Of a stretch of 64,000 bases of DNA, positions 41,201 to 49,892 are shown one piece after another (the stretch's first letter is position 1; each line of letters starts with the position of its first letter). The notes under the pieces are model-generated. The model ran no database searches and was not told the origin of the DNA. It was given only the letters and a program-made list of their open reading frames with translations. Source of the DNA: Pseudomonadota bacterium (GTDB taxonomy: Bacteria; Myxococcota_A; UBA796; SXON01); the NCBI GenBank assembly GCA_030684355.1, contig JAUXTN010000159.1, positions 1 through 64,000 on the forward strand, in the 5' to 3' direction. Position numbers and translations under genes: made by a program.

Positions 41201-43182
41201 GCGACGACACGAGCTGCACCGGCACCGCCGCCGCCCGGGTGACCTACCGCTACGACGGGGAGGCGATGCCGGAGGCGGGGGCGCGGCGGTTCCGCCCGAC
41301 CAACGCGCAAGGCCAGCTCACCGGCGTGCTCGACGAGGCCGGCGGCCAGCAGTTCTCCTACGACGCGCTGGGGCGGATGCTGGCGTGGCGCCGGTGGTGG
41401 ACGGACGGGCACCGGGTGGCGGTGGGCTACGACTACGACGAGGAGGGCAACCTCGCGGAGATCGCGCTCGGCGGCCGCGTGGCCGTGCGCTCGACCTACG
41501 GCCCGGGGGGCCGGATCGAAGCCGTGGAGGTCGACATCGCGGGCACCACGGTGGACGTCCTCTCGGACGTGACCTACCACCCCGACGGCACCTGGTCGGA
41601 GCTCGACTACGGCAACGGCGTGACCCTCACCCGCGAGGTGGACGGCCTGCTGCGCACCTCGAGCGTGACGGTGGGCGGCTCCACCGACGATGTCAGCTAC
41701 GGCCTGACCTACGACGCGAACGACAACGTCCTGACCCACGAGGACCTCGACGGCGCCGACACCTTCGCCTACGACGATCTGGACCGCCTCACGACGGTGG
41801 CCTACGGGGACGACGGCACCGAGCAGACCTTCGCCTACGACGAGTCCGGGAACCTGACGGACGTAGGCGGGGACTACGCGACGTTCAGCGGGTACACCTA
41901 CACCTACAACCGCGAGGACACCCACGGGTACGACGCCGTCGGCAACCTGACGGACGACGGCGTGTCCTCGTTCGTCTACGACGCGCGGAGCCGGATGACG
42001 GCGGCGCTGTCGTCGACCACGGCGGTGCAGACGACGTACGACGCGGCGGGGCGGCGCGTGCTGCGGGAGGTGACCGACCTGCGGACGCGGCGCACGGACA
42101 CGACCTACTACGTGTACGACGGGCGCGGCCTCCTGCTCGCGACGTACGGCACGGTGGGCGGTCGCGCGCCGCCCCGCCTGAAGGCGGTCTACGTCTACGC
42201 CGGCCACCTCCCCGTGGCGGTGGTGCGCGCGGATCGGGGGAACGCGGTCTACTGGCTGCACACGGACGCGCTGGGGAGCGTGCGCCAGAACAGCGACGCC
42301 GCGGGGAGCGTCGGCGGCGCGGTCGAGTACCTCGCCTACGGGAGCGAGCGGGCGCGTACGGGGGCCCTGCTCGCGTGGCAGGACCAGGCGTGGGCGGGGC
42401 ACGGGGGCTTCGACGCGCTCGGCGTCGCGGACTTCGGGGCGCGCTCGTACCTGGAGGACCTGCCGGGGTTCGTGACGCCGGACAGGGTGGACTGGGGGAG
42501 CGCGGAGTCGCCGCAGAGCCTGAACCGGTATGCGTATGGCGCCGGAAATCCCTATCGATACGTCGATCCGAGCGGCGCGATCATCGAAACGGCGTGGGAC
42601 ATCGCCAACCTCGCGATGGACGTGGGCTCGCTCGCGATGAACCTGTCGGCCGGGAATTGGGGCGGGGCGGCGCTCGACGCGGTGGGGCTGATCGTCGACG
42701 GGGCGGCGACGGTGGTGCCGGGGATGCCGGGCGGAGCGGGGTCGGCGATCAAGGCGTACCGGGCGGCGGACAAGGTTGCGGATGTCGCATCCGGGGTGTG
42801 GCACGCCGAGAAGGCGTTCGATGTCGCGGAGCTGGGGGTAGATGCGGGGAAAGCCGCGAAGGCCGTTCACGGGAACTCCAAGGCGGCCAAGCGGGCGCAG
42901 CATGGTTACGAGATCACGGACTCAGTCAACGGCAAGGTCGTCAAGACGGGCGTCAGCGGCGGCGCGAGAACGGCTGCAGGGGGCTCGGTACGGGCGAACC
43001 GACAGGCACGCCGCTGGAACCGAAAAGCGGGGCACCCCGGCCGGTACCAGGCGAAGGTGGTCAAGGAGGTCCCCGGGGGGGCCGGGGCGAGGGAGGAGAT
43101 CTTGGAGTGGGAGATCGAGAATGCGGGGCGGCTTCGCGACGCGGGTCAACTGAAGGACCCGCTCAAACACTCGAGGCCGTGA
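38218..43182 (+). CDS. RHS/YD-repeat polymorphic toxin-like protein
   Basis: A 1654-aa RHS protein. The N-terminus has a signal-like hydrophobic stretch (LLSMMAGVALAYAPG). The body contains tens of YD-type repeats such as YDGLGRVTASVRTDG and YDAAGRRVLREVTD, which wrap into a beta-cocoon. The core ends with the hallmark SLNRYAYGAGNPYRYVDPSG at about residue 1452. The last 200 residues are unrelated to the repeats: a Gly/Ala helical pre-toxin region, then about 100 residues (GYEITDSVNGKVVKTGVSG, RANRQARRWNRKAG, EEILEWEIENAGRLRDAG) that resemble GIY-YIG/URI-type nuclease toxins. That family call is tentative. The stop is 1 nt before the next gene, the usual immunity-gene position. Confidence 0.88.
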   Translation: MTTLLSMMAGVALAYAPGVADLPQQRQGFDPSHAQLASGNESIDLFGGGVNLANTDLCLPGGFGLDLCVAREYSSKVSDEQLERLDSSWAGLGWTILPGGRVAYDDESMDGTHFRIRLPGGPEQLAYRLVDTSESGWEGIFAWHTENSSLVPRFGQDYSDWLAGVSTDSLWRAGLPGQGTTETAVYVTKDFSYLYHGDGDELYALTASGVRYTFDLADTQADGWSYGVAVENAYGDSYTLTYDACATTDLAGALSQVTDATGRTLAFGVDADCELTSASFGAGAFTYVVTDGELQQVTDAAGLVTTYSYDGDYDELTGIVLPTGGTVAYVYGTAEVLLDTYEYTYVDEYTALTGEDVEYSRYVTSKTQDDGDGNVAVWEFEYDDYTDGAPRFGVGSAAQAWRATSVHMPDGSVVDHYYGSMCFEYEYDVVTDEYGSSYYEADYEHMDAACDSAWVGLPLATLWYADAADTVPLRFEYTYYGSDPQVYFVNDLGTQADPYWTYGGLNSLSLGDAVDTNPYDGVSSAARRILPVYSVSGPGESWSSIDVVTTPNDFPAESTVTWFGYVDDGAYDIYGNALFPWRSGYAPQYSATELYVLDGTRTTYAWESDAGVLEWNLVHAPATVEMGYPTSDGTDLSVVSTSTAITYSSDAGEQGWVTRVDTQALGDFEDSDGTTQVNPSPDRWVTYDYSRNVSAGEVDVTIDLGGLRTERRTTRFGRFTELVGVEADGTEATLMTADVDDYARVNSATDANGQITTFTYDDAGRMLSVTPPLGAATTIAYDTASYPHTVTQVTGSSETTWTFDGLGRLTRTVSPNGTGAWSYTDVEYDAMGRASRTYLPHDGTAGAYVEPTYDGLGRVTASVRTDGTVTTTTTTAYDGWTSTFVDGEGNTTVRTADGLGRLALLDAPAGVDTVSYSMFASRGDTVLVNDSTGARVGSQSSVYDGGGELWWISDPQSGTRTTVRDEAGDVTCEYDDNGDYVVTTYDHRGRPATTRDDTSCTGTAAARVTYRYDGEAMPEAGARRFRPTNAQGQLTGVLDEAGGQQFSYDALGRMLAWRRWWTDGHRVAVGYDYDEEGNLAEIALGGRVAVRSTYGPGGRIEAVEVDIAGTTVDVLSDVTYHPDGTWSELDYGNGVTLTREVDGLLRTSSVTVGGSTDDVSYGLTYDANDNVLTHEDLDGADTFAYDDLDRLTTVAYGDDGTEQTFAYDESGNLTDVGGDYATFSGYTYTYNREDTHGYDAVGNLTDDGVSSFVYDARSRMTAALSSTTAVQTTYDAAGRRVLREVTDLRTRRTDTTYYVYDGRGLLLATYGTVGGRAPPRLKAVYVYAGHLPVAVVRADRGNAVYWLHTDALGSVRQNSDAAGSVGGAVEYLAYGSERARTGALLAWQDQAWAGHGGFDALGVADFGARSYLEDLPGFVTPDRVDWGSAESPQSLNRYAYGAGNPYRYVDPSGAIIETAWDIANLAMDVGSLAMNLSAGNWGGAALDAVGLIVDGAATVVPGMPGGAGSAIKAYRAADKVADVASGVWHAEKAFDVAELGVDAGKAAKAVHGNSKAAKRAQHGYEITDSVNGKVVKTGVSGGARTAAGGSVRANRQARRWNRKAGHPGRYQAKVVKEVPGGAGAREEILEWEIENAGRLRDAGQLKDPLKHSRP

Positions 43183-43183
43183 A

Positions 43184-43840
43184 GTGATCCTCAAGCACGT
43201 CTACCTGTATCTGAACCTCGACGAGTACCCCGACGAGCTGACGACCGCCTTCGGTTTCAGGACTCGGTATCTCTGCAATTTCTTGGAGAGGAGGCTGAAC
43301 CCCCTCCACTATTCGGCTGCTGGCTTCAGCAAGATCTGCGTGCAGGGCACACGGACGCCCACGGAAGCGTGCCCGGTTGTTCCCGAACTCGCGGTCGCCC
43401 CGACGGTTCCCTTCGATCAGCCCCGATACGACACCCTCCGCCCCGGCGAGCACCACGAGTTCTTCATCGCGATGATGCTCGAGGGCCTGGAGAAGTGCGC
43501 GCGCCACCACCGCATTCCTCTCGCTGAGCTGAAAGAGGCGGTCGAGGAGTTCCGGCGGGGCGGCTACAAGAACGAGTGGGTCCACCAGAAGAAGCTGCTG
43601 CGTTCCGTTGGTCTGGAGGCGTCGCTGTTGTGTCGTCTCGATACGGAGCGGTTCGTGTTGACACTGCGTCTCGACCGGAAGGGGGAACGCGTGTTCGAAC
43701 GGGAGATCCTGGAGACCAAGCCGGACGAGCTCATCTTTGCCTACCGCTTCAAGGAGGTGGTCCTGGAAGGCAACACCGTGGTGGTCAAGAACAAGTTTGG
43801 CAAGCCGACCTACGAGCTCGATCTCGCTTCCTTGAGCTGA
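43184..43840 (+). CDS. Putative immunity protein for the RHS C-terminal toxin
   Basis: A 218-aa protein of no recognised family, starting GTG one base after the RHS stop. It is soluble, with no signal peptide, mixed alpha/beta, with HHEFFIAMMLEGLEKCARHH and ELKEAVEEFRRGGYKNEWV helices and a C-terminal beta segment (TVVVKNKFGKPTYELDL). Hand counts of two of its 60-bp lines (43201-43320) give 58% and 55% GC, well under the roughly 72% of ordinary genes here. This fits toxin-immunity cassettes that are exchanged as units. The immunity role is inferred from position and composition, not from homology. Confidence 0.6.
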   Translation: MILKHVYLYLNLDEYPDELTTAFGFRTRYLCNFLERRLNPLHYSAAGFSKICVQGTRTPTEACPVVPELAVAPTVPFDQPRYDTLRPGEHHEFFIAMMLEGLEKCARHHRIPLAELKEAVEEFRRGGYKNEWVHQKKLLRSVGLEASLLCRLDTERFVLTLRLDRKGERVFEREILETKPDELIFAYRFKEVVLEGNTVVVKNKFGKPTYELDLASLS

Positions 43841-43966
43841 CGCAACCCAAGCGCGATCGCCCCTGACACAGACACGCGCCTCCCCGCGCGAGGGGGGCCG
43901 GAGGGCGGGGCGGGCGCGGTGAAGCCCGGGCGCCGAAGGCGGCGCGATCGTAGACGGCCCGCCCCG

Positions 43967-44052
43967 GTCGGCCGCCGCGCAGGCGGCCGACGGAGCGGCT
44001 CTGCCGCGACCCCGTAGGACACCCGACCCGCCGTCCGCGGCGGGGCGCGCCC
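43967..44052. repeat. Dispersed structured repeat, copy B
   Basis: A perfect 10-bp inverted repeat (GTCGGCCGCC at 43967-43976 and GGCGGCCGAC at 43982-43991, loop GCGCA) is followed by about 60 nt nearly identical in order to positions 18-83 of the window. The rest of 43841-44096 holds a weak GC hairpin around 43880-43900 but no convincing gene. It lies between the RHS/immunity block and the recD remnant. Confidence 0.6.
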
Positions 44053-44096
44053 GGGCTCCAGTCGCTCGGCAGCGGCGTGGTCAACGCCGAGCGCGC

Positions 44097-44597
44097 GGGC
44101 TCTGTCCCGAGGGCCGCGTGTGGTACCGGGGCCGCCCGGTGATGGTGACGCACAACGACGCGGGCCAGCGCCTCTACAACGGCGACGTCGGGCTCGCGTG
44201 GCCCGCCGCGGACGGCACCCTGCTCGTGCACTTCCCCGTGTCGCACGGCCCGCCCCGCACCTTCTCGCCCACGCGGCTGCCCGCCCACGAGACCGTGTAC
44301 GCCATGACCGTGCACAAGAGCCAGGGCTCCGAGTTCGACCGCGTCCTGCTCGTGTTGCCGGACGAGGTGTCACCGGTGCTCACGCGCGAGCTGCTCTACA
44401 CGGGCGCCACCCGCGCGAAGAAGGAGGTCGTGGTGCTCGGCTCGGCCGACGTGGTGCGGGCGGCGGTGGAGGCGCGGGTGGAGCGGAGCTCGGGGCTGGA
44501 GGATGGGCTCGCTATCGAACGCACCGCTCCAACTCCCCCACCAACCGTCCATCCAACACGAACACCTCCTGCTCCAGCCACGTTCCCCTCTCCATGA
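44097..44597 (+). pseudogene. recD: recD C-terminal fragment (exonuclease V alpha / RecD-type helicase)
   Basis: Only the last roughly 130 residues of a RecD-like superfamily 1 helicase remain. [19 protein letters not shown]-like [10 protein letters not shown], the motif [17 protein letters not shown] (helicase motif V/VI region) and [11 protein letters not shown] are clear matches to the RecD C-terminus, and RSSGL marks the usual end. The ATP-binding N-terminal domain is absent, and just upstream the reading frame is broken (VNAERAG in one frame, [12 protein letters not shown] in the next). The natural stop appears lost: the frame runs on about 85 nt into the opposite-strand TOPRIM gene. This suggests the neighbouring four-gene operon or the repeat at 44 kb replaced the rest of the gene. 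Confidence 0.8.
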
Positions 44598-45480
44598 GCA
44601 CGCGCACCATCGGCGGTACCTCCCCGATGTGCTCCGGCCACACCCCGGGCAGTGCCCTGCCCAGGTATTCGTCCGCGAAGGCAGGGATGAACCAACGCAA
44701 GCCAGGCCAGAACGACTGGAGGGCCCGGGCGATGGCGACCCCGTTCGGATCGAGGTCCCCGAACAGGAGCGCCGGTGTGTCCGGCCAGACGTCGCGCACG
44801 TGTGCCAGCATCCGGGTGTTCCACCCCGGGACGTGTACGGCGCACCACCCCGATGGAAGCGGAACGTCCACGTAGACGCCCAGGTTCTCGACGAGCAGGA
44901 TGGCACGTGGGGCCTCTCCTCGGAGGCGGGTCCCCGCCCGGAACGCGCGGTCGGTGACACACACCTCGCCGCAGAGGGTCACGATCTCCGACGCGGCCAT
45001 CGAGGCGCCGCCCCTCTCCAGCACCAACGTTGGATGCGGCCGGAGGCGAAGCAGGTTGTCGTGGGTCACGGCGATCGCACCGAGCGCCGCGAGGTCGACC
45101 TCGCCGAGCCCGGCCTTGGAGTGGTCCCGGAGCGCCGCGGCCACGGTCCGCCGGTTCAGCGATTCGGGCAACGCGACCGGGAGGTGGGTTCGCCGCCGCG
45201 CGTCGCTCAGCCGCCGCCATCCCGCGGGGGTGTACCGTTCGCCCGCGGTCCGCAGCGCCGCCGCCCCCTCGCGCCAGTCCGGCCAGAGGCGATCGAGCCG
45301 CGCCTCGACGGCCGCGCGGTGGTCCTCGCGCAGCACGAGCTCCCCGCGACGGCGCGTCACCTCGGCCCATCCCGCCTCGTGCGCGAGGTCCCAGGTGTCG
45401 GTGTTGCCCTGGTTCCGGACGAGTCGGCCCTCTTCGAGCAGCTCGAGCCATGCCAGCGCCTCGCGCGACGGGCCGCTCAC
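44512..45480 (-). CDS. jetD: TOPRIM-domain nuclease subunit, JetD/MksG-like
   Basis: A 322-aa protein with a winged-helix-like N-terminal region and a C-terminal TOPRIM domain. The catalytic signatures are [13 protein letters not shown] (E198) and [14 protein letters not shown] (D242, D244), the acidic triad of TopoVI/Spo11-like nucleases. In Wadjet (JetABCD) and MksBEFG systems this subunit cleaves plasmid DNA that the SMC complex has recognised. Its ATG overlaps the stop of the MukB-like gene, making it the fourth gene of the operon. It seems somewhat shorter than typical JetD proteins. Its 3' end overlaps the recD remnant on the other strand. Confidence 0.88.
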   Translation of the reverse strand: MSGPSREALAWLELLEEGRLVRNQGNTDTWDLAHEAGWAEVTRRRGELVLREDHRAAVEARLDRLWPDWREGAAALRTAGERYTPAGWRRLSDARRRTHLPVALPESLNRRTVAAALRDHSKAGLGEVDLAALGAIAVTHDNLLRLRPHPTLVLERGGASMAASEIVTLCGEVCVTDRAFRAGTRLRGEAPRAILLVENLGVYVDVPLPSGWCAVHVPGWNTRMLAHVRDVWPDTPALLFGDLDPNGVAIARALQSFWPGLRWFIPAFADEYLGRALPGVWPEHIGEVPPMVRVLMERGTWLEQEVFVLDGRLVGELERCVR

Positions 45481-48400
45481 GCCTCGGTCCGCCGTCCGGA
45501 CACGTCGACGACCGACTCGCCGCCGACGAGGCGACGGACGAGCCGGTAGGTGATGTTGCCCTCGGACTGGGCGACCTCGGGCGCTGCCACGAGGAGCTGC
45601 AGCTCGAGGTTGTCGCAGAGCTCGAACAGCGTCTTCAGGTTGTCCTGCGAGAGGCGGTTCGCCTCGTCGAGGAACAGGAAGCGGAGCGACCCATGCTTGC
45701 GTGCCGCCCGGCCAAGCGTCTCACGACGCTCCCAGGCGGTGAGCACCACCATCATGAGCGCGGCGCCGACGCCGATGGCCTCGCCCGTCGACATGCGGGT
45801 CGCGTTCGCGGGCTCCCACTCGGTGCTGCCCTCGCGCTGCACCCGGACGGAGAGCTCCAGGTATTCGCGATAGTCGAGCAGCCGTTCGCCCGCGATCCGC
45901 CCCCCCGTCTCGCGCTGATAGATCGCGGCGAGCGCGTTCTCTAGCGTCACCCCCGGCTGGAACAGGGCGCCCTGGGCCTGCTCGCCCTTCAAGGCGTCGA
46001 GCAGCTTGTTCATCTCGGGACGGCGCCGGGCCTGCACGTCGACGCGGCGGATGCTGCCGAAGTGGACGGCTTCGAGCTCCGCGCTGAGCCGGGAGATCAG
46101 CATGGTGGCGCGGCGAAGGCTCTGCCCGATGTGGTTCGCCACGGTGGCCGAGCTCCCCTTGAGCTGCTCCTCCTGGCGCATCAGGGTGCCGCTCAGGCTG
46201 ACGAGGTGGCGCCCGAGGTCGGCGAGGGCCTTCACCGGGTCGTCGCTCTCGCTCACGTTGGACGGTACCCGCTGGCGCACCCATGCGCGGACCCCGAGCC
46301 AGGTGCGGACGTAGTGCTCCCAACGAAGATCGTCGGCCTCGCCGCCCTCCATCATCGCGATCAAACGTCCTGCCTGAGCCGCGTGCTCCAGGTGGGTGCG
46401 CAGGACCCCCTGGGCGCGGAGTGCCTGTTGGGAGAGGTGGATCGAATTCGTGTCGCGCACGGCCTCGAGTACGGGCTCGGCGAAGATGCCCGTCGTCAGC
46501 GAGCGGAGCTCGATCTCCGCGCTCAAGGCCGTCCACGCATCCTGAGCCGGCTTGGCCTGTACCTCCGCCCTGGCGAGGGACTCCCTGGCGTCCAACTCGG
46601 ACTGGACGGCGGCTCCCCGAGCGATCTCCGCGCGGGTCCGCCCGTCGCGCGCCTCGTTTGCCCCTCGCTTCGCCGCGTGGAGGGCCTCGCCGGAGGCGGC
46701 CTCCGCTTCGCGCGCGGCGTCGACCGTACCTGGATCCGGCTCTCCGACGCCAAGCTCCGCGAGATCCCGTTCCAATCCCTCCACGTGTTGTGCCGCGGCG
46801 TCCATCTGGTGGCGGGCCGTGCCCTCCCGCAGCTTCGCCTCCGCGGACGCGGCCTCGGCCTCCGTCCACGCGGCTTCGGCCGAGGTGGCGCGCACCGTGG
46901 CGGCGGCGTGGGCGTGCTGGAGCGACTGCTCGCCCAGCTCGGCGCTGCGCAGCTGCTCCGGCGCGTCCGTCCAGGACAAGGCGTCCCCGACCGATACGAG
47001 CCATTCGAGCGCTCGCGCGTCGGTGTCCTCGCGGTCGCGCTCCGCCTCGAGCGCCTGCTGCCGCGTCCGCAGCTCGACCACCTCCGCGACCGAGGGTGGC
47101 ACCACCTGGAGCACCGACAACCGGCGCACGAGGATGGCGGCCGCTTCGCGGCACCGTTCGAGGGCGGGGGCGACCCGCCCCACCCGATCCAATCGGGCCT
47201 TCACGTCGTCCCGCTCGGCGGTGGCGTCGCCCGCGTCGAGGAGATGCGCGTCGGGGACGAGCTTGGCGAGACGCACGTCCCGATCCACCGCGCGCGCGTG
47301 CGCTCCGACCGCGATCGCCTGCTCCCGCGCGGCGTCCTCGACGGCGGTCGTCGCCAAGGCGGCGTCACAACGGACGCGCTCCTGCTCGAGGGCAGGGTCC
47401 GGCGCGAGCCAGCGCGAAGCCTCGCGCGCGAGGTCGCGGATGCGTGCGGCGGTGTCTGCAGCCGCGCTGGTCTCTCGGCTGAAGCGGTGGGCGTCCGCGT
47501 CGGCGGTCACCGCGCCCTCCCGAAGCTCCGCCACGTGCCGCCGCCGGGCCTCGGCGCCGAGCACGGGCCGCTCCGGGTTGCGGCTGACCCGCACGGCGCC
47601 CCCTTCGCGGACGACGACGCCCGACGTGTGCCGCTCCCCGGGGAGGGTGTCGGCGACGGCGGAGACGAGCCACACCTCGTCGGGGAGATCGCCGTGGGCG
47701 AGCAGCCGCGCGGCGGCCTCCGACGGATCGCGGACGAGGATGCCCTTGCGGAGGGGCCCGAGGAGCGCCTCGGTCGCGGCGGCGTCCTCGAGGCCGACCT
47801 CGTCGAAGCGACGGACCACGAGCTCCCCATCCACGACCTCGCACGCCTCCACGAGGTCGGCGGCGAGGCCCCCTTCGGAGGACGCGAGTCGGTCCGCTTC
47901 CGCGCGGTGGTCTCGTGCGAGGGTGCTCGCCGCGTCGGACGCTGCGCGGAGCCGGTGCACCTCGCTTCCGAGCTGCGCCTCCAGGGCGAAGAGCCCCGCC
48001 ACCTCCGCGGGCAGCTCCGCCACCCGCCCGGCGATCTCCCGACCCAGCGCTTGAACCGCCCGCCAGCGCGGCAGCTCCTTGTCCAGTTCCCCGAGACGCG
48101 TGCGCGCTCCCTTGAGCTGGGCTTGCGCGGCGTCGTGCCGTCGCTGGCCGTCACCGAGCGTGCCGGCGAGGACCTCGCGTTCGTCCCTCGCGCGGTCGGA
48201 GGCCGCGATCAACGCCGCGGCGGAGCCGATCTCCAGGCCCATCTCGTGCAGCCGCTCCCGGAGCGCCCGCTGCTGATCGGCTCGCTGCGTGGCGACGCGA
48301 AGGCGCTGCCCCAACGCTTCGCGTTCGCCGACCACGCCGCGGAGCTCGCGGAGCACCGCGTCCATCGCTTGTCCGCGATCCCAGGCATCCGCGGGGGCCA

Positions 48401-49892
48401 CCGGGCCCGGTTCGCACTCCCCGATGCCCGCGAGCGCGGCCACGACCCGGTCCAGCGCGGAGGCGACGTCGTTGAAGTCCCGGCGCGCAGCCTCCGCCCC
48501 GGCGATGGTCCGGCGGGCTTCCGTGAGCGCCCCGTCGAGCTGGCCGACCCGAGCGCGCTTCTCGGCGAGCAGCGGCTCGAAGGCCGCCCGGGGCCGCACG
48601 GGCTCGCCGAGGCGCTCGATCAAGGCGGTGTGCCGTTCGGTGGCCTCCGTGTACAGCCCCGCCCGCCGGGAGAGCTCGCGCCACGCCTGACGCGAGCTCG
48701 AGAGCGCGAGGGAGAGCGTGTCCCGCTCGGACACCGCGGCATCGCGCGCGCCTCGTGCAGCCTCCAGCGCTTCCGTCGCCCGGGCCTCCGCGTCTCGCGC
48801 GCGCGCCCACTGTTCGCGGCGTTCGGACCGTGTCGTCATCGCCCGGTGTCGCTGCGCGGCGACCCCGGCCGCCTTCTCCAGTCGCCCTCGCCATTCTGAC
48901 GCCCGCCGTGCGGCGTCCTCCGCCGAACGCTCCCCGTCTTCGGCCCGCGCCACATCCGCGCCGCTCGCCTCGAGGCGCTCCGTCGCCTTCTGGGTGTGCC
49001 GAACCGCGTCCTCCTGCCGGGTGCGTGCCGTCTGCAGGGCGAGCGCCTGCTCCTCCGACCGGACCCGCGCCGCGTGCACGGCGCGCGTGAACATCGTCTC
49101 CGCGGACCGGTAGACGTCGGTGATCTCCTTCTGGGCGACGCCCGACTCCTCCACCTCGCGGCGGGTCACCTGGCACGCAGCGAGGTTGTCGCGCATCGCG
49201 CGCAGGCTCTCCGCGAGGTTGGAGTCCTCGCGAAGGACGAAGTCTCGAAGGCCCCCCGAGAGGGTGCGGGAGATGCCGCCGATCATGCTGGTGCGGAGCA
49301 TGTCGTTGAAGCGCGTCCGCTCTTCGTCCGAATCGAGCCTCAGGGGAGTGAGGCCAAGGTCGAAGAGCTCCCGGAAGTACTGGCGGGGCTCGAGCCACTT
49401 GAGGGTCCCGCCCGCGCGTGCCACCCGCTGGACGAGCCGGGTCTTGTCCAGGAGCCGATCGACGGTCCGGTCGTCCTCCTGGCGGATGTCGAGCAACACG
49501 TCCTGGAGTCGCACGTCCTCCGAGAGCCCCCGGACGAGGAAGGGCTCCAGCTCGACGACGGGCTCGTTCTTCCGGTCGAGCTTCACGCCCGCGAGCACCC
49601 GCTCGTTTCGCCCGAAACGCAGGTCGAGGACCGTGAACGACGGCCACCCCTCCCGCCCGAGGCGGCCGTAGATCCCACGGTCTCCCTTGGTCGCCTCGTG
49701 CTCCCCGAGGTTGGTGAACCGGAGCTTTCCGATCTCCGGAAACAACGCGACGTAGGCCGCGATCATCACGGTCGTCTTGCCCGCGCCGTTCGCCCCCTCC
49801 AACGCGGTGACCGCACGGTCGAACTGGTAGCGTTCGTAGAAGACGCCCTTCCAATTCACCAGTGCCAGTGCTTCGATGCGCGCGCGGCTCAT
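45477..49892 (-). CDS. mukB: MukB-type SMC ATPase (JetC position)
   Basis: A 1471-aa SMC-like protein. Walker A is EGANGAGKTT (K39). The N-terminus (LALVNWKGVFYERYQFD, YGRLGREGWPSFTVLDLRFG) and the early MukB segment (MIGGISRTLSGGLRDFVLRED) match E. coli MukB closely. Two long Ala/Glu/Arg coiled-coil arms surround a hinge region near residues 640-760. The C-terminus has the ABC signature MSTGEAIGVGAALMMV and Walker B FLFLDEANRL (D1409, E1410), then LFELCDNLELQLLVAAPE. Length and both termini fit MukB (about 1,490 aa in E. coli) better than JetC, which is usually near 1,100 aa. It should bind DNA with the MukF/E subunits and extrude loops. Confidence 0.92.
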   Translation of the reverse strand: MSRARIEALALVNWKGVFYERYQFDRAVTALEGANGAGKTTVMIAAYVALFPEIGKLRFTNLGEHEATKGDRGIYGRLGREGWPSFTVLDLRFGRNERVLAGVKLDRKNEPVVELEPFLVRGLSEDVRLQDVLLDIRQEDDRTVDRLLDKTRLVQRVARAGGTLKWLEPRQYFRELFDLGLTPLRLDSDEERTRFNDMLRTSMIGGISRTLSGGLRDFVLREDSNLAESLRAMRDNLAACQVTRREVEESGVAQKEITDVYRSAETMFTRAVHAARVRSEEQALALQTARTRQEDAVRHTQKATERLEASGADVARAEDGERSAEDAARRASEWRGRLEKAAGVAAQRHRAMTTRSERREQWARARDAEARATEALEAARGARDAAVSERDTLSLALSSSRQAWRELSRRAGLYTEATERHTALIERLGEPVRPRAAFEPLLAEKRARVGQLDGALTEARRTIAGAEAARRDFNDVASALDRVVAALAGIGECEPGPVAPADAWDRGQAMDAVLRELRGVVGEREALGQRLRVATQRADQQRALRERLHEMGLEIGSAAALIAASDRARDEREVLAGTLGDGQRRHDAAQAQLKGARTRLGELDKELPRWRAVQALGREIAGRVAELPAEVAGLFALEAQLGSEVHRLRAASDAASTLARDHRAEADRLASSEGGLAADLVEACEVVDGELVVRRFDEVGLEDAAATEALLGPLRKGILVRDPSEAAARLLAHGDLPDEVWLVSAVADTLPGERHTSGVVVREGGAVRVSRNPERPVLGAEARRRHVAELREGAVTADADAHRFSRETSAAADTAARIRDLAREASRWLAPDPALEQERVRCDAALATTAVEDAAREQAIAVGAHARAVDRDVRLAKLVPDAHLLDAGDATAERDDVKARLDRVGRVAPALERCREAAAILVRRLSVLQVVPPSVAEVVELRTRQQALEAERDREDTDARALEWLVSVGDALSWTDAPEQLRSAELGEQSLQHAHAAATVRATSAEAAWTEAEAASAEAKLREGTARHQMDAAAQHVEGLERDLAELGVGEPDPGTVDAAREAEAASGEALHAAKRGANEARDGRTRAEIARGAAVQSELDARESLARAEVQAKPAQDAWTALSAEIELRSLTTGIFAEPVLEAVRDTNSIHLSQQALRAQGVLRTHLEHAAQAGRLIAMMEGGEADDLRWEHYVRTWLGVRAWVRQRVPSNVSESDDPVKALADLGRHLVSLSGTLMRQEEQLKGSSATVANHIGQSLRRATMLISRLSAELEAVHFGSIRRVDVQARRRPEMNKLLDALKGEQAQGALFQPGVTLENALAAIYQRETGGRIAGERLLDYREYLELSVRVQREGSTEWEPANATRMSTGEAIGVGAALMMVVLTAWERRETLGRAARKHGSLRFLFLDEANRLSQDNLKTLFELCDNLELQLLVAAPEVAQSEGNITYRLVRRLVGGESVVDVSGRRTEA

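Noticed and set aside
43841..43966. A small gene after the putative immunity gene
   Set aside because: No start with coding bias; only a weak GC hairpin near 43880-43900 that could be a terminator without a T-tract.
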